DNA of 64,000 nucleotides from UBA9339 sp964535195. Its GTDB lineage: Bacteria > Pseudomonadota > Gammaproteobacteria > UBA9339. Below, piece by piece: positions 44,724 through 54,828 of the stretch (positions are counted from its first letter, which is position 1; every line of letters starts with the position of its first letter). Made by a program: the position numbers and the translations under genes. Below the pieces are notes generated by a model. That model was given only the letters and a program-made list of their open reading frames with translations. It searched no databases and was not told the origin of the DNA. Location: assembly GCA_964535195.1 (NCBI GenBank), contig CAZHSI010000003.1:1-64000 (forward strand). Direction: 5' to 3'.

Positions 44724-44736
44724 ACGAATAAAAATT

Positions 44737-44763
44737 ATTTTCCCCGGGTATCCCGGGGAAAAT
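44737..44763. other. Perfect 12-bp palindromic hairpin
   Basis: ATTTTCCCCGGG/CCCGGGGAAAAT around a TAT loop, 14 bases after the WH2-like gene. The T run precedes the stem, not following it, on either strand, so it is not a classical terminator. It may still stabilise or end the mRNA. Confidence 0.6.
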
Positions 44764-45025
44764 ATACAAGGTTATTGTTATTGAAAAACATTAATTTTAA
44801 TCTTAGATGACATAGCTTTTCTCCAAAAAAGTACAGTTTATGAGGAAAACAATAGGGAGACCAATGCATTATCGTAAAGATAACAATAGCGTTACACATT
44901 AGAAAAACCAGCCTATCAATCCCACAGTCATGATGTAATTATTCCTGTCTAAGGGTTAAAACGACTCTTAAATAAACCAAAATAACAATGTTTGTTATTA
45001 AATAGAAACTTTATGAGAAACCAAT
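44764..45025. other. Non-coding stretch
   Basis: AT-rich sequence between the hairpin and the IS110-like remnant. I see no ORF, RNA or repeat that I can support. Confidence 0.5.
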
Positions 45026-45200
45026 ATGAGCATTAAAACATTAGACACAGATATTGCAAAAAAATATTTTTGTATGCCACAGGCGCAAGTAGTTTAGAAG
45101 CTGTATAGAAGATGAAGAGGGCCCTTCGCAGTCGGGTTTCAGTAGCCGATTTCAAAACACCTCGAACAGCTACTGTCAAAAACAGTGGTTGTGAATGCTT
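45026..45200 (+). pseudogene. IS110-like transposase N-terminal remnant
   Basis: The frame from ATG 45026 reads MSIKTLDTDIAKKYFC, then KLYRR after one stop, then, after more stops, PISKHLEQLL. IS110-group transposases start with the DEDD-domain pattern KTLGIDLAKNVF, and this resembles a diverged copy. Multiple stops show it is dead. The remaining 200 bases to the PFOR gene hold nothing I recognise. Confidence 0.5.
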
Positions 45201-45408
45201 CTGACCTCCTCCAGCAGTTACTGTTTCCTATAACATATATCCACAATGCCTAAACCAAGCAATTAAATCTTGCTACTCTATAGCTCGATCTACCCTTTCT
45301 AACTGAATATTTAAGAGCCGCTTAAAACTTTAGGCAGAAACCATTACATTAACGCTGCTATTCAGCAGCATAAAATTCTGCTTTCAGTCCAGTTAAACTG
45401 AAAGAACA

Positions 45409-48400
45409 TTAAACCTGCTGCAACGCCTCATAAAACCGCCAGCGATGTTTAATATCTTCTTCAGCAAGTTGCATTAACCGCTTAGCTTCCGCAGGGTCGT
45501 TACGCAACAAAATTTGATAACGATTCTCGCGTTCGGCATATGCAAGAAATGGGATACTGGGTTTTCCAGAGTCAAGTTGGAGAGGATTTAAATTTTGTTT
45601 GCGCCGCTCGGGATTATAACGATATAACGGCCAGTGACCACACTTGACTGCTAATTTTTGTTGCTGCGGTCCTTCGTGCATATTAATCCCATGGGAAATA
45701 CAATGACTGTAAGCGATAACAATCGCCGGACCATCATAATTATCGGCCTCCTGAAAAGCTTTCATTGCTTGGAGGGGGTTTGCCCCAATTGCGATACTCG
45801 CGACATAAATATTGCCATAAGTCATTAACATTAAACCCAAATCTTTTTTGGCGACGGATTTACCTTTGGCGGCAAACTTAGCTACAGCACCACGCGGCGT
45901 TGCCTTGGATGCTTGCCCTCCAGTATTAGAATATACTTCGGTATCTAAGACCAATACTTTAATATTTTTACCACTAGCTAAAACATGATCTAAACCACCA
46001 TAACCAATATCGTAAGCCCAACCGTCGCCGCCAATTTCCCACACACTTTGCCGGACCAATTGATCAATGAGTGATAATAATTGTTGTGAGTCACACGTAT
46101 TAATTGTTGCTAAAATAGCTTTTAATTTAGCAATGTCATGACGCATCGCAGCAACCTCAAAATCGGTTTTTTGTTCATTATTAATAATCGACTGCATTAA
46201 CTCTTGATGATTAATTTGTGGCGCGAGCTTTGCTAATAAACTTAAGGCCTGCTCCCGATGCTTTTCGATGGTCAGCAAAAAACCATAACCAAACTCGGCA
46301 TTATCTTCAAAAAGTGAAGAAGCGAACGCTGGACCACGACCACCAGCATTTACGGTCCATGGCACCGTCGGCAGATAACCACCATACGCTAAAGAACAAC
46401 CCACCCCGTTAGCAATAATTAAACGCTCACCAAATAATTGCGTTAGTAATTTAATATAAGGGGTTTCACCACAACCAGCGCAAGCAGCGCAAAATTCAAA
46501 CATCGGTGCCACATATTGCAAGCTATTAATACTAGGTTTATCGGTAATTGTAAGATCGGTAGGGATACTTTCAAAAAATTTAACTTGTTCCCTGCCACAA
46601 GCAACTGTTTCGCTCGTCTTTGTTGTCATAACTAGAGCCTGATTCCCGCTCTTACCTTTGTTTACAGGACAAACTTCAGCACAAGCACCGCAGCCCGTGC
46701 AATCTTCAGCATATACTTGAATGGTATAATATTCATCATTGGCATTTGGCCCACGCAATTTAGTAGTTAAAAAATCTTGCGGCGCACCGATTAACGCTTT
46801 CTCATGATACCGTTTAGAGCGAATAGCACTATGCGGACAAACTACGCGGCATAAACCACATTGGATACAATGGTCGGGCAACCACTGCGGTACGGCAAGT
46901 GAAATATTTCTCTTTTCAAAACGGGTGGTATGAGTAAGATAAACCCCGTCACTTGGCAAAGCACTCACCGGCAGCTCATCGCCACGACCAGCAAGCATTT
47001 TACCAACAACCTCTCTAACAAACTTTGGCGCCTCGTTACTTACCACTGGCAACAATTCGATATGGCTGGTAACTTTACTGGGAACGGCAACTTCTACTAA
47101 ATTCGCTAAGCTATGATCAACTGCCTGATAATTTTTTTGTAATACTTCTTCTCCTTTAGACGCATAGGTTTTTTTAATCGCCTCTTTAATCTTAGCAATT
47201 GCCTTTTCCTTAGGAAGAATGTTACTTAAGGCAAAAAAGCAGGTTTGCATTACGGTATTAATATGATTTCTCATCCCCGAGTCGTGCGCTACTTTATAAG
47301 CATCAATTACATAAAATTTAATTTTTTTATCGATTATCGTCCTTTGTAACAGCCGCGGTAATTTTTCCCAAACTTGCGTAGGGGGGTAAGGACTATTCAA
47401 TAAAAATGTAGCGCCAATTGCTGCGCGCTCTAGCACTAACATCTTATCGATGAAACTAAATTGATGACAACCAATAAAATTAGCTTGCTTAATTAAATAA
47501 GCAGAACGAATCTTACTTGGACCAAACCGTAGATGGGAAACGGTGCGCGAACCAGTTTTTTTTGCATCATAAACAAAATATCCCTGCGCATAAAGCGGGG
47601 TTTCTTCCCCAATAATCTTGATAGAATTTTTGTTAGCACTGACAGTACCATCAGCACCTAAGCCATAAAAAACTGCGCGCTTAACCTCCTCTGGCTCAAT
47701 ATCAAAATCTGGGTCATAACTTAAACTAGTATGCGTAAGATCGTCGTTAATCCCGATCGTAAAATGATTTTTTGGCTCGGCCTTTGTTAGCTCATCGAAG
47801 ATAGCCTTAACCATCGCCGGCGTAAACTCTTTAGATGCAATACCATAACGGCCACCGATTACTCGTGGACGATGTAAATTAACATGATCTTCCAACAAGG
47901 TTGTTGCCACCTCTTCATATAAAGGTTCCCCCGCGGCACCGATCTCTTTGGTACGATCTAGCACTGCCAATGCCTTACATGTTTTAGGAAGCTTAGCTAG
48001 AAATGCTTTTTTAGGAAAAGGGCGGAATAAGCGAATTTTTAATAATCCTATCTTTTCCGATAGCTGATTTAAATAGCTAACAGTTTCTTGTACCGTTTCC
48101 GCTGCTGAGCCCATAACCACAATTACTCTTTCAGCATTGGCATCACCGTAATATTCTATTAACTCATAAGAACGCCCAGTAACTGCGGCAAACTCGCTTA
48201 GTTTATTTACTAAGATCATAGGCAGGTTATTATAAAAAGGATTAACCGCTTCACGCCCTTGAAAATAAATATCGGAATCAGATACAACTCCACGAATCGT
48301 TGGCTTTTCTGGGGTCAACCGACGATGGCGACAGGCTAGAATCGCTTCTTCAGAAATGAGAGAACGAATTTGCTCATCTGTTAACAACTCTATTTTTGCT

Positions 48401-48951
48401 ACCTCATGACTGGTACGAAACCCATCAAAAAAATGTAAAAAAGGCACACGACTCTCAAGCGACGTTGCTTGAGCAACCAGTGCCATATCATGTGCTTCTT
48501 GAACACTAGCAGCACTTAACATAGCAAAACCAGTAGCACGCGCTCCGTAAATATCAGAGTGATCACCATAAATTGACATCCCATGAAAAGCTATAGCGCG
48601 TGTCGCCACATGAAACACTGTTGGCATTAGTTCACCAGCAATCCGATACATATTGGGAATCATTAATAATAAACCTTGGGACGAAGTAAAAGTTGTCGCA
48701 AGCGCCCCAAGCTGTAAAGCACCATGCACAGCACCAGCAGCGCCACCTTCACTTTGCATTGTCACTACTTGTGGCACACCTTCCCAAACATTTTTTAAAC
48801 CTTTTGCCGCCCATTGATCAGGAAGCTCCCCCATTGATGATGCAGGAGTAATGGGGTAAATAATGCAAATCTCATTAGTACGATAAGCAACGTTAGCGGT
48901 TGCTTCGTTACCATCGAGCACCACCATAGGGTTATGATTGTTTTTTTTCAT
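45409..48951 (-). CDS. nifJ: Pyruvate:ferredoxin (flavodoxin) oxidoreductase, single-chain
   Basis: The 1180-residue fusion enzyme oxidatively decarboxylates pyruvate to acetyl-CoA, reducing ferredoxin or flavodoxin. Domain order: pyrimidine-binding domain (DGNEATANVAYRTNEICIIY), domain II, gamma domain (GLGADGTVSANKNSIKIIG), two [4Fe-4S] sites (CIQCGLCRVVCPHSA and CTGCGACAEVCPVNKG, near residues 690-755), and the TPP-binding domain (CAGCGETPYIK, GDGWAYDIGYGG, ATPRGAVAKFAAKGK). All cluster cysteines are intact. The enzyme is oxygen-sensitive in most hosts and suggests low-oxygen metabolism. It is uncommon as a main pyruvate route in aerobic gammaproteobacteria. Confidence 0.97.
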   Translation of the reverse strand: MKKNNHNPMVVLDGNEATANVAYRTNEICIIYPITPASSMGELPDQWAAKGLKNVWEGVPQVVTMQSEGGAAGAVHGALQLGALATTFTSSQGLLLMIPNMYRIAGELMPTVFHVATRAIAFHGMSIYGDHSDIYGARATGFAMLSAASVQEAHDMALVAQATSLESRVPFLHFFDGFRTSHEVAKIELLTDEQIRSLISEEAILACRHRRLTPEKPTIRGVVSDSDIYFQGREAVNPFYNNLPMILVNKLSEFAAVTGRSYELIEYYGDANAERVIVVMGSAAETVQETVSYLNQLSEKIGLLKIRLFRPFPKKAFLAKLPKTCKALAVLDRTKEIGAAGEPLYEEVATTLLEDHVNLHRPRVIGGRYGIASKEFTPAMVKAIFDELTKAEPKNHFTIGINDDLTHTSLSYDPDFDIEPEEVKRAVFYGLGADGTVSANKNSIKIIGEETPLYAQGYFVYDAKKTGSRTVSHLRFGPSKIRSAYLIKQANFIGCHQFSFIDKMLVLERAAIGATFLLNSPYPPTQVWEKLPRLLQRTIIDKKIKFYVIDAYKVAHDSGMRNHINTVMQTCFFALSNILPKEKAIAKIKEAIKKTYASKGEEVLQKNYQAVDHSLANLVEVAVPSKVTSHIELLPVVSNEAPKFVREVVGKMLAGRGDELPVSALPSDGVYLTHTTRFEKRNISLAVPQWLPDHCIQCGLCRVVCPHSAIRSKRYHEKALIGAPQDFLTTKLRGPNANDEYYTIQVYAEDCTGCGACAEVCPVNKGKSGNQALVMTTKTSETVACGREQVKFFESIPTDLTITDKPSINSLQYVAPMFEFCAACAGCGETPYIKLLTQLFGERLIIANGVGCSLAYGGYLPTVPWTVNAGGRGPAFASSLFEDNAEFGYGFLLTIEKHREQALSLLAKLAPQINHQELMQSIINNEQKTDFEVAAMRHDIAKLKAILATINTCDSQQLLSLIDQLVRQSVWEIGGDGWAYDIGYGGLDHVLASGKNIKVLVLDTEVYSNTGGQASKATPRGAVAKFAAKGKSVAKKDLGLMLMTYGNIYVASIAIGANPLQAMKAFQEADNYDGPAIVIAYSHCISHGINMHEGPQQQKLAVKCGHWPLYRYNPERRKQNLNPLQLDSGKPSIPFLAYAERENRYQILLRNDPAEAKRLMQLAEEDIKHRWRFYEALQQV

Positions 48952-49004
48952 ATATGTGACACCTATACAACTATTATTTCAAAACACTGGAATTATCTTT
49001 AGTG

Positions 49005-49145
49005 GAACTATACCACTCGTAAAATCAAATTTAGACTCCATTGCTTTGTCACGCGAAAGACCGCATGGAATAAACCTAAACCCAAGCAAGGAGGATCGCC
49101 CAAAAACAAAGCAACGTAATAACAATTTAATTTACGAACAGCAGC
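49005..49145. repeat. Family A repeat, copy 5, full-length element
   Basis: Left end CTCGTAAAATCAAATTTAGA, core ATTGCTTTGTCACGCGAAAG with ACCGCATGG (one arm base changed), middle CCCAAGCAAGGAGGATCGCC, and right end CAATTTAATTTACGAACAGC. The layout is the same as the 19.2 kb copy. It lies between the PFOR gene and the transglutaminase-type gene. Confidence 0.8.
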
Positions 49146-49153
49146 CCCTATGC

Positions 49154-51043
49154 TTATTTTTGCTCAAAGACAATAATCACATCGTTAAAATTGCCCTTAA
49201 GCCATTTTTTTAAAGCAACAAACTCAGGTTTTTTAAAATCCTGACTAGAGATTAAATTTTTATATAAAACCACAGTATCATCTATTTGCAAATCGTTGTC
49301 TGCGTTAAACCTACACGCACGCTTTATCTTAATCCATGGCGTTTCTAGCTCCTTATTTAGAGCCGCAACATTACGCACAGTAACATTTTTGATAATTGTC
49401 TGCCTAGTCATGGTTGATGGAAAACCATCAATTAATACATCAGCCACATTATCTTGTGATATGTTATAAATATTAGGAATCACTCCCGCATAAGTTAGTT
49501 TCAGCGCCGAACCAGCATTAGTTTGTAAAACCTCATTTTCACGCTCAAAACGATAAGCAACGGTGATATCTTTAACAATCCGTGAATCAAGTTTAGATAG
49601 TCGCATCTCTTTTTTATCTTTCTCATCAATACTAGTGCCGCCAGCCAAGGCGTAAAAAATAGCACTTTTTATGGCTTCATTTGAAACCTTCAGCGCGCTA
49701 CCAACAAGCCCGGGAGTACATTCGTTTTGTAAAATCAGGCTACCACTTTCCACCACCTTATTATCATTAAGAATTTTTAGTTGCCTTTTTAACCCGGTAA
49801 CCGCACGTCTATAATCAATTTCCGGAATTTTTTCATAACTAGGAGTTTGCGTATCGAAAACCAAGGCACGTTTACCAGCAATATCCGGAAAAATCCCGTC
49901 AGCCATACTTTCAAAATTAGTTGGATCAACCCAATAGATCTTACCTGCTTGAGTAGTAACTTTCACGATGGCATGATTAAAAGCGTAGAAACTTGGTAAA
50001 ATTTCCCATGAAGTTTGCGTCAAGCCACGCATCGTGACCGCAACTTGTGCCTTAAACCCAAGTTTAGTCAAAACTGCGGCTGTGGCCGCAGCAAAATCCT
50101 TACAGTCTCCCAGCTGGGTCTTACTGATTTTATCAAGATCACGTGGCACATAACGACCACTCACGGTACGCCAATCACCCATAAACCGAATCTTATCATT
50201 TAGTAACGATGTCACCGTATTAATTTGGTCAACCTCGTTACTCTTCTTTTTGGCTGCATTTAGGATTTTTACAAAATCAGGGGGGAGTTTTTGCGTATAA
50301 ACTTTGGCTATAAGTTGGCCATATTTTGCTGCAAAATCTTCCCACTGCGCCACACTGGAAACCGCCACCCAAGGAATATGTTTGTGATTGATAATAACAG
50401 CACCAGGCTCGTTATTTACCGCTTTATACACCTCCTTGGTTAAAACTATTTCTAAACTATAAATTTCTTTCGTCTTGCTTTTGGTTATCCTTAAACAATG
50501 TTCCGGATCATTAACTAAAACATAAAGGGGTAACTTTGAGTTTATTTTGATTCTAGCATTTGCGACTAACTCGCCATTACCAAATTGAAAAACATCGGCG
50601 TAAAAATTATCTAGGAGCGGTTTTTTTATCAAGGATTTATATTTTGCATATACCTTCGCGCCAATTTCTGCTCTAGGAAAAGCCAGTAATAATTGACGAT
50701 ACTGATCAAACCCATCCGGGGAACTTGCTAACGGCTTATCTTCTACAAGGTTTTTATCAAGTTGATATTCTTTTCCTTTATAAACAGTCTTGGCACCTAG
50801 CAATTCTATTTTTTCACTATCAGCGTTGTAATATAATACCATATTAGCATCTTGACTACGCCCAATTTCGGTAAGAATTACTTTACTTATTTCCTCCACT
50901 GCCGTGGCTGTGCCATCACGATTAACCGTGATCTCTTTATTATACGAACTTCTTGTCGGTGCATCTGCGATCAGTGACCACTTGGCATACACTGGTATTA
51001 AAAAAATAAGCCACAAAAAAACCATCAAAATCAGTCTTTTCAT
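49154..51043 (-). CDS. Exported DUF3857 / transglutaminase-like protein
   Basis: The 629-residue protein has a signal peptide (about 1-19, ending VYA). The N-terminal half is a DUF3857 beta-sandwich domain (EITVNRDGTATAVEEISKVI, then PLLDNFYADVFQFG). The centre is a transglutaminase-like papain fold with a Cys-His-Asp triad: Cys in TQLGDCKDFAAATAAVLTKL, His in FYAFNHAIVKV, Asp in YWVDPTNF. A C-terminal DUF3858-like sandwich follows. Such proteins are periplasmic or surface proteins of poorly known function, possibly peptide-bond or crosslink processing. All triad residues are present. Start at 51043 gives the best signal peptide. Confidence 0.85.
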   Translation of the reverse strand: MKRLILMVFLWLIFLIPVYAKWSLIADAPTRSSYNKEITVNRDGTATAVEEISKVILTEIGRSQDANMVLYYNADSEKIELLGAKTVYKGKEYQLDKNLVEDKPLASSPDGFDQYRQLLLAFPRAEIGAKVYAKYKSLIKKPLLDNFYADVFQFGNGELVANARIKINSKLPLYVLVNDPEHCLRITKSKTKEIYSLEIVLTKEVYKAVNNEPGAVIINHKHIPWVAVSSVAQWEDFAAKYGQLIAKVYTQKLPPDFVKILNAAKKKSNEVDQINTVTSLLNDKIRFMGDWRTVSGRYVPRDLDKISKTQLGDCKDFAAATAAVLTKLGFKAQVAVTMRGLTQTSWEILPSFYAFNHAIVKVTTQAGKIYWVDPTNFESMADGIFPDIAGKRALVFDTQTPSYEKIPEIDYRRAVTGLKRQLKILNDNKVVESGSLILQNECTPGLVGSALKVSNEAIKSAIFYALAGGTSIDEKDKKEMRLSKLDSRIVKDITVAYRFERENEVLQTNAGSALKLTYAGVIPNIYNISQDNVADVLIDGFPSTMTRQTIIKNVTVRNVAALNKELETPWIKIKRACRFNADNDLQIDDTVVLYKNLISSQDFKKPEFVALKKWLKGNFNDVIIVFEQK

Positions 51044-51248
51044 ATAACCATCACCCACGATGTTTGATAGTGTAAATAATACATTAATGTATAATTTTGT
51101 CTAACTACTTCTGTGGCAATTAAAATCAGCGTCGCAAACTTAAAAAGTATATCTTTTTTTATTCCTGCAATTAAATGTATAATACCAGCTTGTTCATGGC
51201 TGATGATAAAAAAAATAATAACTAAACTGTAGAACATGAGGAAAAGAT

Positions 51249-52049
51249 ATGCTGAAAAAAAATTCTAGTTTCTATTTCTTAATAATTGTTAGCACCATAA
51301 TTACGTTCTTTCCCATAACCGGTCATGCAAGGTCTGACACTATGCAAGTAAACGCCTATTGCTCCAAAACACCGGCGGAAGCACAGTGGGTACAACTATT
51401 TTCTGGTAAACCAAACACCAAAGTAAGCCTTAGAACTGACGGCTTACTCTTTAACCTAAGCGCCTGGAAAAACTTCATTAAGGGCAAAGAAGCCGAGGTG
51501 CTATATGATTTATACTTAGGTTCTATTATGGAGCTAAATTCCCGCGGCATCATGACTGTTCTAAGCAAACTTAGTGGCGATCTTTTTGATAACATAGCTC
51601 TATCAATTAGCTTTAGCGGTAAAGATAATTTGTTTAAAATTGCCGACTTTACACAACCATTATTATTTGTACTGCATCCTAATCACATTAACGAAGTAGA
51701 TATCCAAGCAGCATGTACCAATGAAAACATGGTCGCACCAGCTGCGGATACTTCAAGTTTATTTAGTACCCTAAGTAACCCTGAAAATACAACATTTTTT
51801 GATGACCTAGCTGAAAAATCGAGCATTGCCATGTCCCGCCATATGTGGCCTAGAGACGCAGAAATTGCTTGCGAAAAAGGGCAAGGTATTGCCATAAAAT
51901 TTAGCAGACCAAATAGCAAAGAAAATACCAACATAACTTATTTTGGCACGCTAACAATTGTTACTGATGATCAACCACAAGCAGCAGCGGCCTTACCACT
52001 AGGCACTCCTATGGCAGCGGCAATGGTATCTACTACGCATACTCAATAA
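51249..52049 (+). CDS. Secreted protein of unknown function
   Basis: The 266-residue protein has an N-terminal signal peptide (about 1-27, ending GHA/RS) and a soluble, Cys-poor body with Cys at 38, 154 and 208. It ends in a short Ala/Thr-rich tail (PQAAAALPLGTPMAAAMV). GAGGAAAAG precedes the ATG. I do not recognise a domain. It diverges from the transglutaminase-type gene, so the two may share a promoter region. It could be a periplasmic or exported host-interaction protein. Confidence 0.7.
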   Translation: MLKKNSSFYFLIIVSTIITFFPITGHARSDTMQVNAYCSKTPAEAQWVQLFSGKPNTKVSLRTDGLLFNLSAWKNFIKGKEAEVLYDLYLGSIMELNSRGIMTVLSKLSGDLFDNIALSISFSGKDNLFKIADFTQPLLFVLHPNHINEVDIQAACTNENMVAPAADTSSLFSTLSNPENTTFFDDLAEKSSIAMSRHMWPRDAEIACEKGQGIAIKFSRPNSKENTNITYFGTLTIVTDDQPQAAAALPLGTPMAAAMVSTTHTQ

Positions 52050-52110
52050 TTTTGACTAAAGCAGGAGGGCAAAGAGGTCACTAAAGCCACCTTTGAAAGT
52101 GCCAAATTTT

Positions 52111-54828
52111 ATGCAAAACAACTACTACACTTTGACAGAAAAATTACTCCTCGTAGTAAAAAAAACTCCAGAAATAGTTGCTTTGCAAATCAAAACCTCC
52201 ACTGGCTATCAGCCATACACCTACCAAGAGTTATACGATAATGCAAAAAAGGTGGCTGAAGCTCTAATTTACTCTGGCATCCAAAAAAAGGAGCGGGTGG
52301 CAATCGTACTCGAAAATCGAGCGGAATGGGTGTTTATTTATTTTGGCATTTTACTTGCTAAAGCTATAGCTGTACCACTCGACCCGCAAGCAACCGCAGA
52401 TGACCTCGAGTATTTTTTTAAGGATTCAGAAAATAAAATAGTTTTTACTTCGCCATTACTGCTAGCAACAGTTTACGCTGCTACGCAAAGGATAGAGAAA
52501 CCACCAAAAATTGTGCTACTCGACCAAGAAAAAATTGGTGAACCACTAGCTGAATTTTGTGGTTTTCATGATTTTTTAGGTTTTGCTAATAAAGCTCAAG
52601 CTTCGCGCATAATAAATTTAAACACACAGACAAGCCTGGATGACATCGCTTCTATCCTCTATACCTCGGGCACTACCGGTAAGCCGAAAGGGGTGCTACT
52701 TACTCACAAAAATTTTTATGCCAATTTTCAGAGCGTAGAAAAATTAAACATCTTCTTCGAAGGTAATCAAAACATTTTAGCTATCCTGCCTTTACACCAT
52801 GCGTTTCCTTTTATGGTGACAGTGATTATTCCGCTTTTCCTCAAGATAAAAGTCACTTACGTTGCCACCAACAAACGGGAGGAAATTATCCAATGTTTAC
52901 AAGAAACAAAAGCAACCTTTTTTGTTGGCGTTCCTTTATTTTTCAACTTCTTTTGTCATGTCATAAAAAAAGAGCTTAATAAGCTACCATTAATCATGCG
53001 CCTCCTGTTATTTGGCCTAACCAACCTTGGCTATAAACTACGCCAACTAACTGGGATTAACCTCAATAAGCGATTATTAGCAAAAATACATAAGACGTTT
53101 GGTAAGCGTCTAAAATACCTTATTAGTGGCGGCGCTGCCTTAGATCCCAAGGTTGAAATATTTTTTAATAAAATAGGCTTCACGATAATCCAAGGTTATG
53201 GCCTTACCGAAACCGCGCCAATTGTTACACTCAATCCTTTGACCAAATCTAAAATAGGATCAGTTGGTAAAACGATGCCTGACGTCAGTATTAAAATTAT
53301 CGCACCAGACGCTAGTGGCGTTGGCGAAGTAGCCATTCATGGGCCAAACGTTATGCAGGGTTACTACCAACGTGACGCGGAAACTGCCGAGGCGTTAAAA
53401 GATGGTTGGTTTTACTCTGGAGACCTAGGCTACTTCGATCAAAAGGGTTATCTCTTTTTAACTGGCAGAAAAAAAGAGTTAATTAAATTGAGCTCTGGTA
53501 AATATATCTTGCCAGAAGAGGTCGAAAACCACTATATGCAAGACCACTATATTAAAGAGCTATGTGTCCTCGCAGTTGGTGAGGGTACCCAAGAAAAATT
53601 GGTAGCAGTGATCGTTCCCGATTTTGCTTACTTCAAAAAAATTGGGGAAATTAAAATCTACGAAACGATTAAATTCGCCCTTGCAACCTACTCTAAAGAT
53701 TATCCTATCTACAAAACTCTTATGGGGTTTATCCTTACTAAAGATGATTTACCGCGTACCAATTTAGGTAAATTAAAACGTCATGAGATCCGGCATAAAT
53801 ATTTAGAGGAGATAATGGGTAAACCCGCCAAAGTAGCCACAGAACAGTTAAACCCTGAAGATCTTGCTTTACTTAATCTTCCAACCTACAAAGCAATCAT
53901 CAGTGTGATTACTAAAGAAAGACAACGAGCAAGACCCGTACTTTTAAATGACCATTTAAATATTGATTTGGGCTTTGACTCGTTAAGCCGGATCGAATTA
54001 GTAGCAAATTTAGAAAAGCAATTTAATATTCAAATTCCAGAACCTTTAATCGCCAAAATAGCTACGGTAAAAGATCTAGTACTAACGCTAGAGCAAGCAA
54101 TTACTGAACCAAAAGCTAACAGTGAAAAAATTGTTACTCTTCTCACCCAAGAGCTCTGGCAAAATATTTTAAACACTAAACCAACGAAAACCATTATTAA
54201 CAAAATCGATATTACTCCTAGCCTCTTTGCAAAAATGGTAACGATGACTGCTTCTATTTTTATTTTTATCGTAACTAAACTGCTCTGGCGCCTAAAAGTG
54301 GTCGGTACAGAAAATTTACCTAAAGATCAGCCATTTATCCTTTGCCCCAATCACACTAGTTATATCGATGCTTTCTTGGTATTAGCTGCTATACCAACCT
54401 GGTTAAAATTTAAAATTTTTTTCCTGGGGCTAAACACTATCTTTGATGTCCCGATAGTCCGTCATATCATAAAAATTGGGAGAATTATCCCTCTTGATTT
54501 AGCAACTAATTTGCTTGAGACAATGCGTGCCTGCAGCTATGTGTTAAGAAGCCAAAGAGTAATGTGCATCTTCCCTGAGGGGGGTCGCTCGCCCGATGGT
54601 ACCATACAACCCTTTAAAAAAGGGGTAGGTATTTTAGCTCGTGAGCTAAAAATGCCACTAGTACCAATCCATATTGATGGGGCATTCAAGGTCTTACCCA
54701 TAGGCACAGTTTTGCCGAAGTTATCACCAATTAAAATCACTTTTGGTAAACCGTATATTCCTGATCCAGTTAAAGCATATGAAAAAATAGTAAAAGAATT
54801 AGAAATCGAAGTAATTAATTTAGCCTAA
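52111..54828 (+). CDS. Acyl-activating enzyme / acyl carrier / acyltransferase fusion
   Basis: The protein is about 905 residues with three modules. Residues about 1-565 form an AMP-binding acyl-CoA/acyl-ACP synthetase (YTSGTTGKPKGVLLTHKN near 185, GYGLTETAP, GWFYSGDLG). Residues about 590-670 are an acyl carrier domain with the phosphopantetheine Ser in LGFDSLSRIELVANLEKQF near 624. Residues about 700-905 form a PlsC acyltransferase (CPNHTSYIDAF near 747, FPEGGRSPDG). The chain would activate a fatty acid, load it on its own carrier and esterify a lysophospholipid, like E. coli Aas but in reverse module order with a built-in ACP. The start is uncertain; a TTG at 52093 is possible. Confidence 0.92.
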   Translation: MQNNYYTLTEKLLLVVKKTPEIVALQIKTSTGYQPYTYQELYDNAKKVAEALIYSGIQKKERVAIVLENRAEWVFIYFGILLAKAIAVPLDPQATADDLEYFFKDSENKIVFTSPLLLATVYAATQRIEKPPKIVLLDQEKIGEPLAEFCGFHDFLGFANKAQASRIINLNTQTSLDDIASILYTSGTTGKPKGVLLTHKNFYANFQSVEKLNIFFEGNQNILAILPLHHAFPFMVTVIIPLFLKIKVTYVATNKREEIIQCLQETKATFFVGVPLFFNFFCHVIKKELNKLPLIMRLLLFGLTNLGYKLRQLTGINLNKRLLAKIHKTFGKRLKYLISGGAALDPKVEIFFNKIGFTIIQGYGLTETAPIVTLNPLTKSKIGSVGKTMPDVSIKIIAPDASGVGEVAIHGPNVMQGYYQRDAETAEALKDGWFYSGDLGYFDQKGYLFLTGRKKELIKLSSGKYILPEEVENHYMQDHYIKELCVLAVGEGTQEKLVAVIVPDFAYFKKIGEIKIYETIKFALATYSKDYPIYKTLMGFILTKDDLPRTNLGKLKRHEIRHKYLEEIMGKPAKVATEQLNPEDLALLNLPTYKAIISVITKERQRARPVLLNDHLNIDLGFDSLSRIELVANLEKQFNIQIPEPLIAKIATVKDLVLTLEQAITEPKANSEKIVTLLTQELWQNILNTKPTKTIINKIDITPSLFAKMVTMTASIFIFIVTKLLWRLKVVGTENLPKDQPFILCPNHTSYIDAFLVLAAIPTWLKFKIFFLGLNTIFDVPIVRHIIKIGRIIPLDLATNLLETMRACSYVLRSQRVMCIFPEGGRSPDGTIQPFKKGVGILARELKMPLVPIHIDGAFKVLPIGTVLPKLSPIKITFGKPYIPDPVKAYEKIVKELEIEVINLA

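Noticed and set aside
44737..44763. Hairpin after the WH2-like gene as a bidirectional terminator
   Set aside because: The T run is on the 5' side of the stem in both directions, so the classical terminator layout is absent.
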